From an uncultured Ruminococcus sp. (GTDB taxonomy: Bacteria > Bacillota > Clostridia > Oscillospirales > Ruminococcaceae), in assembly GCA_937894495.1 (NCBI GenBank), contig CALCRR010000368.1, positions 1 through 27,867 on the forward strand: DNA of 27,867 bases, given 5' to 3'. Each line of letters begins with the position of its first letter. Position 1 is the first letter of the stretch. The translations under genes were made by a program, and so were the position numbers. The notes below the pieces were generated by a model, which was given only the letters and a program-made list of their open reading frames with translations, searched no databases and had not been told where the DNA came from. Positions 17,076 through 24,535 of the stretch are shown here, piece by piece.

Positions 17076-18755
17076 ATGAGAAACGGACCAATAGGACAAT
17101 ACCTTGTTGAAAAGGGCTTGATAACCGAGCAGCAGCTGCAGGAGGTTCTTGCCAAGCAGAAGGAAGAAAAGGGCAAGATGTTCGGTGACGTCATACTCGA
17201 AATGAAGTATGTTACCGACGTCGATTTTGCAAAGACCCTTGCCGAAAGACTCAACGTGCAGTATGTTGACCTTGACTCTACAGACCTTAATGCCGATGTT
17301 GTTAGAAGAATACCCGAGGCAACAGCCAGAAAGTATAACGTTATCGCCGTTAACAAGATAGGCAAGCGTATGATGGTGGCTACCAACGACCCTATCAACT
17401 TTTATGTGTTTGAGGACCTGAGAGTTATCACAGGCTGCAATATCACAGCGCTGCTTGCTACCAAGGCTGCTATCAACCGTGCTATCGGTAAGATGTACTC
17501 CGAGGGCGAGGTTAACAAGGTGGCTGACGAGGCTACCAAGGAGAAGGAGGAGGATATCAATCTCGATGAGATCGACCTCTCCTCAGACAGAGTTGATAAT
17601 GCACCTATCGTTAAACTGGCAACGGCTATCGTTGAGAACGCTTACCGTCAGGATTGTACCGATATACATATCGAGCCTTTCAAGAACCAGACTAAGATCA
17701 GGATCCGTGTAAACAGTGACCTGGTAGAGATGATGACCCTTTCCAGTGCGCTGCATACCTCACTTATAACAAGATTTAAGATCCTCTCGGGCATGAACAT
17801 CGCCGAGAAGCGTGTACCTCAGGACGGACGTATGTCACAGGTCATTGACGGCACTACCGTTGACCTCCGTGTATCTAATCTTCCAATGGTATACGGTGAG
17901 AAGGTCGTTCTCCGTATCCTCGCAGGCGATAGCTCTGTAAGAAGGATACAGGACCTTGGTATGACCACATATAACTACGAAAGATTTGTCTCCTGTCTAA
18001 AGGTGCCCCAGGGCGTGGTACTGGTAACAGGACCTACAGGTTCAGGTAAGTCTACCACCCTTTATGCGGCTCTTGGTGAGATCGCTAAGCCTAACCTTAA
18101 CGTTATCACGGTAGAAGACCCTGTCGAGAAAAAGATAGATAATATCAACCAGTGTCAGATCAATGAGAAGGCAGGTATGACCTTTGCGGCTGCCCTGCGT
18201 TCTATCCTCCGTCAGGACCCTGACATCATAATGATCGGTGAGATGCGTGATACCGAGACAGCTGAGATCGGTATCAGAGCCGCTATCACAGGACACTTAG
18301 TGCTTTCAACACTGCATACCAACGATGCTTCGTCCACCGTAACAAGACTTGTTGATATGGGCGTTGACGCATACATGGTTGCTACCTCGCTTATCGGCGT
18401 CGTGGCACAGCGTCTTACAAAGGTAGTCTGCACTGAGTGCAGAAAGCCCAGAATGTCTAACAGAGATGATAATGAGCTTATGGAGATTGACCTTGATACT
18501 CCCGTGCAGATATATGACCCAGTGGGCTGCCCTAAGTGCAAGAACACAGGCTATACAGGAAGAACCGCTATCCATGAGATCTTGCTGGCTACTCCAAAGA
18601 TGAAGGAGATCATCGCTGCAGGCGCTAAGAGCGAGCAGATACAGGAGCTGGCAAGAGAAGAGGGCTGCCGCCTGCTGAGAGATAACGTTTCTGAGCTGGT
18701 GCGCCAGGGCAAGACCACTATGGAAGAGCTCGTGCGTGTAACATACGCAGTATAA
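17076..18755 (+). CDS. pilB: Type IV pilus extension ATPase PilB (GspE family)
   Basis: 559 residues. An N-terminal MshEN-like domain (about 1-140) has two related 24-residue motifs (IGQYLVEKGLIT..., FGDVILEMKYVT...). The ATPase core follows: Walker A GPTGSGKST (319-327), Asp box ITVEDPVE (344-351), Walker B DPDIIMIGEMRD (381-392), His box STLHTNDA (411-418). A tetracysteine zinc site (Cys452/455 and Cys485/488) distinguishes GspE/PilB from PilT. It powers pilin addition at the platform PilC. RBS AGGAG at 17063-17067. It is followed by pilT after 92 bases holding a hairpin. Confidence 0.96.
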   Translation: MRNGPIGQYLVEKGLITEQQLQEVLAKQKEEKGKMFGDVILEMKYVTDVDFAKTLAERLNVQYVDLDSTDLNADVVRRIPEATARKYNVIAVNKIGKRMMVATNDPINFYVFEDLRVITGCNITALLATKAAINRAIGKMYSEGEVNKVADEATKEKEEDINLDEIDLSSDRVDNAPIVKLATAIVENAYRQDCTDIHIEPFKNQTKIRIRVNSDLVEMMTLSSALHTSLITRFKILSGMNIAEKRVPQDGRMSQVIDGTTVDLRVSNLPMVYGEKVVLRILAGDSSVRRIQDLGMTTYNYERFVSCLKVPQGVVLVTGPTGSGKSTTLYAALGEIAKPNLNVITVEDPVEKKIDNINQCQINEKAGMTFAAALRSILRQDPDIIMIGEMRDTETAEIGIRAAITGHLVLSTLHTNDASSTVTRLVDMGVDAYMVATSLIGVVAQRLTKVVCTECRKPRMSNRDDNELMEIDLDTPVQIYDPVGCPKCKNTGYTGRTAIHEILLATPKMKEIIAAGAKSEQIQELAREEGCRLLRDNVSELVRQGKTTMEELVRVTYAV

Positions 18756-18772
18756 ACAGATCATGTAAATAT

Positions 18773-18819
18773 CAGCCGGCTGTGACGGTGCTTACATTTA
18801 AAAGCAATGCAGCCGACTG
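18773..18819 (+). repeat. Inverted repeat between pilB and pilT
   Basis: CAGCCGGCTG (18773-18782) and CAGCCGACTG (18810-18819) can pair with one mismatch across a 27-base loop; each is also next to a TGTAAATAT copy (18764-18772 and 18818-18826). No T tract follows. Confidence 0.45.
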
Positions 18820-18847
18820 TAAATATATTGTTTGGAGGTAAAAACAA

Positions 18848-19915
18848 ATGGCAGTAGATATTAACAAGATACTTGACGAATCAAGAGCGCTGGGCTGTTC
18901 GGACCTGCACTTCACCGTAGGTATCCCCCCCATCGTAAGACAGGGCGGTAACCTGAGAAAGCTTTCATCATACCCCGATATGACACAGATCGAAATACTG
19001 AAGATCTGCGAGGCTATGTGTACCGATAAGCAGAGACAGCAGATAAAAGATAAGATAGACACCGACTTTACATACGTTTCAACAAGAGGCTTCCGTCACA
19101 GAGTTAACGTTTATCACCAGAGAGGCAACACAGCTATCGCTCTTCGTCTGCTGAGAAATGATATACCTACACTTACAGACCTGGACCTGCCCCCTGTTCT
19201 GGCTGAGTTTGTTATGAGACCCCGTGGACTGGTGCTTGTAACAGGACCTACCGGTTCAGGTAAGTCAACCACACTGGCAGCTATGATCGACCACGTTAAT
19301 ATACATAAATCCTCACACATCATCACTGTTGAGGACCCTATCGAGTATGTTCACCAGCATAAGAGATGTATGATAAACCAGAGAGAGATCGGACCCGATG
19401 TACCCAGCTTCTCAATGGCACTTCGTGCGGCTCTCCGTGAGGACCCCGATATCATACTCGTCGGAGAAATGAGAGACTTTGAGACTATCGAAGCCGCTGT
19501 TACCGCAGCCGAGACCGGACACCTTGTTATGTCGACCCTGCATACCACAGACGCTGCTTCAACCATCGACCGTATCATCGACGTATTCCCTGCACACCAG
19601 CAGCACCAGATCAGAACACAGCTGGCGTCGGTACTTGTAGGTATCTGCACACAGACCCTCTGCCGTACCTTTGACGGCACAAGCCGTGTGGCTTGCTGCG
19701 AGATACTCAACGCTACCGACTCTATCAAGGCTATGATCCGTGACGACAAGGTACACCTTATCGGTTCGGCAATGCAGACAGGTAGAGCTGTGGGAATGCA
19801 GACCATGGACCAGGAGCTTGCAAAGCTTGTTAAGTCAAGAACTATCGCTATGGAAGTAGCTCTTGAAAAGTGCGTAAACGCCAACGACCTGAAGAGATAT
19901 ATCTCACAGGGCTAA
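18848..19915 (+). CDS. pilT: Type IV pilus retraction ATPase PilT
   Basis: 355 residues. Shorter than PilB and without the zinc cysteines. It has the PilT N-terminal PAS-like domain (SDLHFTVGIPPIVRQGG), Walker A GPTGSGKST (133-141), Asp box VEDPIE (161-166), the PilT-style ALRAALREDPD motif leading into Walker B (199-210), and His box STLHTTDA (229-236). PilT depolymerises the pilus and drives twitching or pulling of bound material. RBS GGAGG at 18834-18838. The presence of a retraction motor argues against a pure secretion or DNA-uptake pseudopilus. The gene ends the pilB-pilT unit with a strong terminator. Confidence 0.95.
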   Translation: MAVDINKILDESRALGCSDLHFTVGIPPIVRQGGNLRKLSSYPDMTQIEILKICEAMCTDKQRQQIKDKIDTDFTYVSTRGFRHRVNVYHQRGNTAIALRLLRNDIPTLTDLDLPPVLAEFVMRPRGLVLVTGPTGSGKSTTLAAMIDHVNIHKSSHIITVEDPIEYVHQHKRCMINQREIGPDVPSFSMALRAALREDPDIILVGEMRDFETIEAAVTAAETGHLVMSTLHTTDAASTIDRIIDVFPAHQQHQIRTQLASVLVGICTQTLCRTFDGTSRVACCEILNATDSIKAMIRDDKVHLIGSAMQTGRAVGMQTMDQELAKLVKSRTIAMEVALEKCVNANDLKRYISQG

Positions 19916-19955
19916 AATAAAATATGGCAGCTGCCACCGGGTAGCTGAATGCATG

Positions 19956-20008
19956 AGCATTCGCCTCACATCGTTAGGTCTTTGAAGATGTGAGACGAGT
20001 GCTTTTTT
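19956..20008 (+). terminator. Rho-independent terminator after pilT
   Basis: Long stem of two 8-bp blocks (AGCATTCG/CGAGTGCT with one G-U pair; CTCACATC/GATGTGAG) separated by one mismatch, 14-base loop, then six T residues. Confidence 0.9.
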
Positions 20009-20018
20009 AATTAATAAT

Positions 20019-20030
20019 CCATAATTATGG
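20019..20030. promoter_or_regulatory. Palindrome upstream of pnuC, possible operator
   Basis: CCATAATTATGG is a perfect 12-base palindrome 50 bases before the pnuC start. It may be a regulator site; no known NAD-regulator consensus is claimed. Confidence 0.3.
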
Positions 20031-20079
20031 CGGTTTGGGGAATTATTACCTCTTGCTTTAAGGGAAGGAGAAAAAAGGA

Positions 20080-20787
20080 TTGAAAAAGAGCAAGCTGACG
20101 TCGTATTTTTCAAAATTTGAGATAGGGCTGTGGTGCAGCTCGGTGATACTTACAGTGGCAGCCTTCATGATCTTTGACAGGGAGAACCAAATGATGCTTG
20201 CCGCATCGGTCATTGGTGCTACCTATCTTATTTTCAACGCAAAGGGCAACCCTGCGGGGCAGGTGCTGCTGGTGATATTCAGCGTGTTTTACGGGGTCAT
20301 ATCCTACACCTTTGCATATTACGGCGAGATGATAACCTACCTGGGAATGAGCACCCCAATGGCGGTGCTTTCGCTGATAGCATGGCTGAGAAACCCCTAC
20401 AACGGCGACAGGTCGCAGGTTAAGATAAACCGCATAGGCAGGGGAGAGGTGCTGTTTATGATACTGCTGATTGCCGCAGTGACAGCCGCATTTTACTTTA
20501 TACTCAGATATTTTGGCACGGCAAGGCTGCTGCCGAGCACCTTGTCAGTGACCACCAGCTTTCTGGCGGTGTACCTGACCTTCAGAAGAAGCAGATTTTT
20601 CACCCTTGCCTACGCCGTCAACGACATAGTGCTGATAATCCTCTGGGCACTGGCGTCACTTGAAAGCAGGAGCTGCATTAGTGTGACGATCTGCTTAATA
20701 ATGTTTCTTGTGAATGATATTTACAGCTATGTGAACTGGACAAGGCTAGAGAGGAGGCAGGGGAGTGGGGGAGATATTAGGGAATAA
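20080..20787 (+). CDS. pnuC: Nicotinamide (riboside) transporter PnuC
   Basis: 235 residues with about seven membrane helices. The C-terminal signature NDIYSYVNWTRLERRQ and the internal SLIAWLRNPY segment are typical of PnuC, a facilitator that brings in nicotinamide riboside (or nicotinamide) for NAD synthesis. The start is TTG at 20080, well placed after GGAAGGAG at 20063-20070; no nearby ATG fits. It is a single-gene unit between the pilT terminator and a bidirectional terminator. No NAD-pathway gene is adjacent, so exact ligand choice is unknown. Confidence 0.88.
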   Translation: MKKSKLTSYFSKFEIGLWCSSVILTVAAFMIFDRENQMMLAASVIGATYLIFNAKGNPAGQVLLVIFSVFYGVISYTFAYYGEMITYLGMSTPMAVLSLIAWLRNPYNGDRSQVKINRIGRGEVLFMILLIAAVTAAFYFILRYFGTARLLPSTLSVTTSFLAVYLTFRRSRFFTLAYAVNDIVLIILWALASLESRSCISVTICLIMFLVNDIYSYVNWTRLERRQGSGGDIRE

Positions 20788-20788
20788 A

Positions 20789-20819
20789 AAAATTACCTTT
20801 GCGGGGCAAAGGTAATTTT
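20789..20819. terminator. Bidirectional terminator between pnuC and rpsI
   Basis: Thirteen-bp arms AAAATTACCTTTG / CAAAGGTAATTTT around CGGGG; A and T ends serve both convergent genes. Confidence 0.85.
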
Positions 20820-20828
20820 GGTGTCTTA

Positions 20829-21230
20829 TTATCTCTTTGAGAACTGCGGAGCACGTCTTGCGGCTTTGAGACCGTACTTCTTTCTTTCCTTCATTCTTGG
20901 GTCACGAGTGAGGAAGCCTTCCTTTTTGAGGAGAGGTCTGAACTCTTCATTAGCCTGAAGGAGAGCTCTTGAAAGACCGTGTCTGATAGCGCCTGCCTGA
21001 CCTGTAACACCGCCGCCTGCAACTGTGCAGACAATGTCATACTTGTCAACAGTATCTGTTACGCCAAAGGGCTGGCGAACGATGAGCTTGAGAGTCTCAA
21101 GACCGAAATAGTCGTCGATATCTCTGCCGTTGATAGTTACCTTACCTGTACCCTCGTAAACACGAACACGGGCAACAGAGTGCTTTCTTCTGCCTGTGCC
21201 ATAGAAATATGGCTGCTTTGATTCATACAT
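20829..21230 (-). CDS. rpsI: 30S ribosomal protein S9
   Basis: 133 residues, normal length. The N-terminal [16 protein letters not shown] and the C-terminal [16 protein letters not shown] tail are diagnostic; the basic tail reaches toward the P-site tRNA in the small subunit. Second gene of the rplM-rpsI operon, 16 bases after rplM, with RBS AAAGGAG. Confidence 0.98.
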   Translation of the reverse strand: MYESKQPYFYGTGRRKHSVARVRVYEGTGKVTINGRDIDDYFGLETLKLIVRQPFGVTDTVDKYDIVCTVAGGGVTGQAGAIRHGLSRALLQANEEFRPLLKKEGFLTRDPRMKERKKYGLKAARRAPQFSKR

Positions 21231-21246
21231 CTGAATTGCTCCTTTC

Positions 21247-21675
21247 TTACAGTTCGTACTTTACGGGCTTCTGTGCTGCATTGTTGTGCTCAGCGCCCTT
21301 GTAAACTCTCAGTCTCTTAGCAGCAGCTCTGCCCAGAGTGTTGTTGGGCAGCATACCCTCAACAGCAATGGTCATTGCTCTGTCAGACTGCTCAGCCATG
21401 AGCTTGTCGTACTTGATCTCTTTAAGGCCGCCTATCCAGCCTGTGTGCCACCTGTAAGCCTTCTGCTCCAGTTTTTTGCCTGTGAGCACTGCCTTGTCAG
21501 TGTTGATGATGATAACGTGATCTCCGCAATCTGCGTGAGGTGCATAAGTTGGCTTATGCTTGCCGCAGAGAATGTGAGCTGCCTTAGCTGCAACTCTGCC
21601 GAGGGACTGACCCTCTGCGTCGAGAATATACCATGTGCGGTTAATGTCCGCTGCCTTAGGCATATAAGTTGACAT
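21247..21675 (-). CDS. rplM: 50S ribosomal protein L13
   Basis: 142 residues, normal length. Starts [22 protein letters not shown] and includes [20 protein letters not shown] and the [20 protein letters not shown] segment typical of L13, an early assembly protein of the large subunit. RBS AAAAGGAGG at 21683-21691. First gene of the rplM-rpsI operon with a consensus promoter ~125 bases upstream. The intervening leader may carry the autoregulatory L13 element known in Firmicutes. Confidence 0.98.
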   Translation of the reverse strand: MSTYMPKAADINRTWYILDAEGQSLGRVAAKAAHILCGKHKPTYAPHADCGDHVIIINTDKAVLTGKKLEQKAYRWHTGWIGGLKEIKYDKLMAEQSDRAMTIAVEGMLPNNTLGRAAAKRLRVYKGAEHNNAAQKPVKYEL

Positions 21676-21794
21676 ATTATTTCCTCCTTTTAGATGTAAG
21701 AGGTCAGAGGTAAGTTGTAAGAGCCTCAGACCGTTAATTAGCCCTTAAAAGCCCGTTCACACACCGAAACACCGCTTTCTCGGGACTCGCAACA
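21676..21794 (-). promoter_or_regulatory. rplM leader region with hairpin and heptamer repeat
   Basis: About 115 bases from the predicted start to the ATG. Firmicutes often have an L13 leader RNA here, but I cannot align this one from memory. A hairpin is possible between GGTCAGAGG (21702-21710) and CCTCAGACC (21724-21732), with one mismatch. The leader also includes the heptamer repeat listed separately. The stretch from 21830 to 21966 beyond the promoter is AT-rich and I see nothing else in it. Confidence 0.45.
21696..21723 (+). repeat. Four-copy GYAAGAR heptamer repeat in rplM leader
   Basis: GTAAGAG, GTCAGAG, GTAAGTT, GTAAGAG in tandem. Preceded by TTAGAT and followed by CCTCAGACC, resembling the repeat near the right end of the window. 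Confidence 0.6.
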
Positions 21795-21800
21795 TTAGCT

Positions 21801-21829
21801 ATTATACACTATTATCCAAGGCTTGTCAA
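21801..21829 (-). promoter_or_regulatory. Promoter of rplM-rpsI
   Basis: On the minus strand: perfect TTGACA (21824-21829), a 17-base spacer, and perfect TATAAT (21801-21806), as expected for a highly expressed ribosomal operon. Confidence 0.92.
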
Positions 21830-21966
21830 TAGTTAAAATCCCGAATTTTTAATTTATACCCCACATTCTCTTTAATTCTCTGCGTTTTCCTTTATTTCTC
21901 TCGATTTCTTGAAAGTCATTTTAATTTTTGTGAGCTGAGTTTTGTGGGTATGATTACATTTTAAAA

Positions 21967-22002
21967 ATAACAGGAGTATCTATTCTACGATACTCCTGTT
22001 AT
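21967..22002 (-). terminator. Terminator of the small minus-strand gene pair
   Basis: Perfect 14-bp arms ATAACAGGAGTATC / GATACTCCTGTTAT with an eight-base loop. On the minus strand TTTTTAA follows. It lies just after the 92-residue gene. Confidence 0.8.
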
Positions 22003-22038
22003 CATGTTGCCCTGAATTTAGCAGTACATTTAACCGTG

Positions 22039-22317
22039 TCATTTGTGATGTCTCGAAACCATATATCCGTTTTCGTCAAATTTGATTTTACTCAGGTCTC
22101 TAATTGCCGGGCTCAATCTTAATCCTTCCTTGCGTAACTGTTTATCAACTTCATTCCACAATTCAGTTAAGTTGAAGTCTCTCGGTATTGGAGTACCATC
22201 TAACCTTTTTCTTGTTCCGGCAAATAATCTAAACAAATCATATGACCTTGCTGTATTTGTGTTTTTAAAATAATAATTAAAATCTTCTTCGGCTTTTCTA
22301 TTGCTGCGAGATTCCAT
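22039..22317 (-). CDS. Small hypothetical protein, 92 residues
   Basis: Soluble, charged, basic-acidic mix with no membrane segment or recognised motif; aromatic residues cluster near the start (FNYYFKNTNTARSYDLFRLF). No family recognised. The G-rich stretch GGGGGTGGA directly before the ATG can act as RBS. The gene ends in a good terminator, which supports that it is real. Its start overlaps a possible 25-residue peptide gene. It is divergent from two small XRE regulators, so it may be controlled by them. Confidence 0.55.
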   Translation of the reverse strand: MESRSNRKAEEDFNYYFKNTNTARSYDLFRLFAGTRKRLDGTPIPRDFNLTELWNEVDKQLRKEGLRLSPAIRDLSKIKFDENGYMVSRHHK

Positions 22318-22375
22318 TCCACCCCCAGACAGCCAGACCTATAAGACTTCCGAATAATCCAAATAATTCACCCAT
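22298..22375 (-). CDS. Possible 25-residue hydrophobic peptide
   Basis: ATG at 22375 opens a short frame with sequence MGELFGLFGSLIGLAVWGWN and a short polar end, ending in TAG. It reads as one membrane-spanning segment rich in Gly, Leu and Trp. It overlaps the start of the 92-residue gene by 20 bases, an arrangement that suggests translational coupling. RBS support is weak (AGAAGATGG). It could be chance; the hydrophobic pattern and overlap are the only evidence. Confidence 0.3.
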   Translation of the reverse strand: MGELFGLFGSLIGLAVWGWNGISQQ

Positions 22376-22446
22376 TGTACCATCTTCTAAAAGTCAAGCT
22401 GTTTAAAAAATATATGCATTTTCCTACATTGCAAATAAATACATCT

Positions 22447-22474
22447 TTGAATATCTGCATAGCTCCTATATAAT
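22447..22474 (+). promoter_or_regulatory. Promoter of the two XRE regulators
   Basis: TTGAAT (22447-22452), a 16-base spacer, and TATAAT (22469-22474), 35 bases before the first regulator. Confidence 0.65.
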
Positions 22475-22508
22475 ATGTATAAACTTATATATATTCAGGT
22501 GATTTGCT

Positions 22509-22748
22509 ATGTCGGGAAAAATAATCATTACTTTGGACGATTACAGAAAAAGCAGGAATATATCAAAATATAAAATATGCCGTGCCTGCAATTTGCAGCA
22601 GACACAGCTCAACTCATATTGCAATAACAAGCTTTCAAGAGTAGACCTTGATGTGCTAACACGCATATGTGATTTTTTACAGTGTGACCTCTCGGACATT
22701 CTGAAATATATCCCTCCCGAGAAAGCAGCAGGTGACGACAATGTTTGA
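22509..22748 (+). CDS. Small XRE-family (Cro/CI, YozG-like) DNA-binding protein
   Basis: 79 residues, almost entirely one helix-turn-helix domain: LDDYRKSRNISKYKICRACNLQQTQLNSYCNNKLSRVDLDVLTRICDFL with the ending CDLSDILKYIPPE typical of small Cro/CI-like regulators. No effector domain. RBS AGGTG at 22497-22501. It overlaps the next regulator by 8 bases. Likely controls its own promoter and perhaps the divergent small genes. Confidence 0.8.
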   Translation: MSGKIIITLDDYRKSRNISKYKICRACNLQQTQLNSYCNNKLSRVDLDVLTRICDFLQCDLSDILKYIPPEKAAGDDNV

Positions 22749-22953
22749 ACGCATAAGAGCTCTCAGAGAAGAAAGCAAAAAGACTCAGAAGGAGGTCGCA
22801 GCATATTTATCCTGTGACCAGTCACTGTATTCAAAATACGAAAGGGGAGTCCGTGAAGTCCCTGTCGCAGTAATAATCGGACTTGCAAAGCTCTATGGCA
22901 CCAGCACCGATCATATACTCGGTCTCACCGATGTTAAGACTCCCTACAAATAA
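22741..22953 (+). CDS. XRE-family helix-turn-helix regulator
   Basis: 70 residues from the ATG at 22741, preceded by AGGTG at 22730-22734; a GTG at 22732 is possible but overlaps the RBS. It is a single HTH_3 domain: IRALREESKKTQKEVAAYL, YSKYERGVREVPV, and the ending GTSTDHILGLTD, as in phage-repressor-like proteins. Overlap with the preceding regulator indicates coupled translation. Two stacked HTH proteins without other domains suggest a small regulatory switch. Confidence 0.85.
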   Translation: MFERIRALREESKKTQKEVAAYLSCDQSLYSKYERGVREVPVAVIIGLAKLYGTSTDHILGLTDVKTPYK

Positions 22954-22970
22954 TTAACTGAAGATACCTA

Positions 22971-22999
22971 TTGAAAATCTCTCGCCCATATGCTATAAT
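22971..22999 (+). promoter_or_regulatory. Promoter of the SPFH gene
   Basis: TTGAAA (22971-22976), a 17-base spacer, and TATAAT (22994-22999). Confidence 0.8.
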
Positions 23000-23058
23000 A
23001 AAACCACACCCCATGCAGGCGCAGGGGCTCGATACAGTAAAAGAAAGGATATGATAAC

Positions 23059-23943
23059 GTGAAAGAGAAGAAAGCAAAGGGTCTGGTCGTATTTATATTA
23101 GTATTGATCGTGGGAGCTATAGTGCTGTTTTCGAGCATGACGACCGTGCCCTCGGGACATACGGGAGTGGTCGTAAGGCTGGGCAAGGTAACGGGCAGTA
23201 CATACGGCGACGGTCTGCACTTTAAAGCGCCTTTCATCGTTAAGGTGGTCAAGATGAACAATCAGGTGCAGAAGGAGGAGGTAGAGTGCAATGCGGTCTC
23301 TAAGGACCTGCAAACTGTATCCACCGTTATCGCCGTCAACTATCACCTGGCTGCCGACAGCTCTGCCGATATGTATAAAAACGTGGGCGAGGGCTATATG
23401 GATAAGATACTTCTCCCTGCCGTGCAGGAGAGCACCAAGGCTATAATGGCTAACTACAGAGCCGAGGGTCTGATCACCCAGAGAGGTACTGTTTCTGTGG
23501 AGATCGAGGAGCTTATACAGAGCAAGGTGCAGAACTACGGCATACTCATAGACAGCCTTAATATCACTAATTTTGAGTTCTCAGCCGAGTTTGACGCCGC
23601 TATCGAGGCTAAGCAGGTGGCTGAGCAGAACAAGCTTAAAGCTGAGACCGAGAAGGAGCAGAAGGTCATCGAAGCCGAGGCAGCTGCCAGCGAAAAGACC
23701 ATAGCAGCCCAGGCAGAGGCAGACGCCGCCAAGCTCAAAGCAGAGGGCGAAGCGGAAGCTATAAAGCTTAAAGCCGACGCCGAAGCAGAAGCCAACGAAA
23801 AGATCGCCAAGTCCCTGACCACAGAGGTGCTCAACAACAAGGCGATAGAAAAGTGGAACGGCGAATACCCCGACGTTGTAGCAGGCGACGGCGCCGAAAT
23901 GCTGATAGACGCAACAGGTAAAACTGCCGCAGCAGCTGAATGA
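23059..23943 (+). CDS. SPFH/band-7 (prohibitin-like) membrane protein
   Basis: 294 residues, GTG start after AAAGGAT. An N-terminal membrane anchor at about 8-27 is followed by the band-7 domain (VPSGHTGVVVRLGKV..., about 30-200) and a long Ala/Glu/Lys coiled coil (about 195-265), then a short tail. SPFH proteins form large membrane-associated rings or cages and organise membrane microdomains or protease access. There is no adjacent NfeD gene or FtsH, so the partner is unknown. It has its own promoter and a following hairpin, so it is monocistronic. Confidence 0.88.
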   Translation: MKEKKAKGLVVFILVLIVGAIVLFSSMTTVPSGHTGVVVRLGKVTGSTYGDGLHFKAPFIVKVVKMNNQVQKEEVECNAVSKDLQTVSTVIAVNYHLAADSSADMYKNVGEGYMDKILLPAVQESTKAIMANYRAEGLITQRGTVSVEIEELIQSKVQNYGILIDSLNITNFEFSAEFDAAIEAKQVAEQNKLKAETEKEQKVIEAEAAASEKTIAAQAEADAAKLKAEGEAEAIKLKADAEAEANEKIAKSLTTEVLNNKAIEKWNGEYPDVVAGDGAEMLIDATGKTAAAAE

Positions 23944-23962
23944 TAACGCTTTATTAGACAAA

Positions 23963-23993
23963 AAGGCACTTTGTTATTATGACAAGGTGCCTT
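23963..23993 (+). terminator. Hairpin after the SPFH gene
   Basis: Twelve-bp arms AAGGCACTTTGT / ACAAGGTGCCTT (one G-U pair), short loop. The T-rich tail is weak, so it is a probable rather than certain terminator. Confidence 0.6.
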
Positions 23994-24028
23994 AACTTGT
24001 ATTCTCTGATCTGCACGGCAAAAACAAA

Positions 24029-24059
24029 AAACCTCGCAAACGACCTGTTTACGAGGTTT
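24029..24059 (-). terminator. Terminator of the tandem tRNA-Ser genes
   Basis: AAACCTCG / CGAGGTTT plus an inner AAAC / GTTT. On the minus strand the hairpin runs into a T tract, just past the last tRNA. Confidence 0.75.
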
Positions 24060-24062
24060 ATA

Positions 24063-24149
24063 CGCGGATTGAGGGATTTGAACCCTCGCGCCAGTTTCCC
24101 GACCTACTCCCTTAGCAGGGGAGCCCCTTCACCACTTGGGTAAATCCGC
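24063..24149 (-). tRNA. tRNA-Ser (anticodon GCT)
   Basis: Acceptor arms GCGGATT and AATCCGC pair fully, with discriminator G. The anticodon stem-loop is CTCCC-CTGCTAA-GGGAG, giving anticodon GCT for AGC/AGT serine codons. A long variable arm and the GGTTCAAATCC T-arm support serine. CCA is not encoded. Confidence 0.95.
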
Positions 24150-24175
24150 AAATGCTGGTGTAAAAAAATATAAAA

Positions 24176-24261
24176 CGGACAGGGTGGGATTCGAACCCAC
24201 GGTACGTTGCCGTATCACCGGTTTTCAAGACCGGCTCCTTAAACCACTCGGACACCTGTCC
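24176..24261 (-). tRNA. tRNA-Ser (anticodon TGA)
   Basis: Acceptor GGACAGG pairs with CCTGTCC, discriminator G. Anticodon arm CCGGT-CTTGAAA-ACCGG gives TGA (reads TCN codons). Long variable arm GATACGGCAACGTACC. CCA is not encoded. First of the tandem pair, 26 bases upstream of tRNA-Ser(GCT). Confidence 0.95.
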
Positions 24262-24303
24262 ATATAAGCTGGACTGCCGCCTTTGTATCTCAGCGACTTA
24301 ATT

Positions 24304-24332
24304 ATTTTATCACACTTTTGCAGTTTTGTCAA
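24304..24332 (-). promoter_or_regulatory. Promoter of the tRNA-Ser pair
   Basis: On the minus strand: TTGACA (24327-24332), a 17-base spacer, and TAAAAT (24304-24309), ~40 bases before the first tRNA. Confidence 0.8.
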
Positions 24333-24383
24333 TAGCTTTTTGCAAAAAAATCCACGGGGAGCAAAATTTTTTTCTCAAAACAC

Positions 24384-24412
24384 TTGCAATTTGTAAAAAA
24401 GTATGTTATGAT
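24384..24412 (+). promoter_or_regulatory. Promoter of secG
   Basis: TTGCAA (24384-24389), a 17-base spacer, and TATGAT (24407-24412). The ~115-base leader that follows contains a small hairpin CGGCT-GTTG-AGCCG near 24494-24507. Confidence 0.75.
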
Positions 24413-24535
24413 ATATAGGTCAGATAATGGATATATGGTGCCGTTGTCTGAATTTGCGGAAAATGCGTTGAGTTCATATACATTCACATCAGGTCGGCTG
24501 TTGAGCCGCTCGGGTGCATATAAGGGGTGAAAATC

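Noticed and set aside
6862..20008. Type II secretion or competence pseudopilus instead of a pilus
   Set aside because: A monoderm host has no outer-membrane secretin, none is encoded here, and a complete PilT retraction motor is present, which favours a true type IV pilus.
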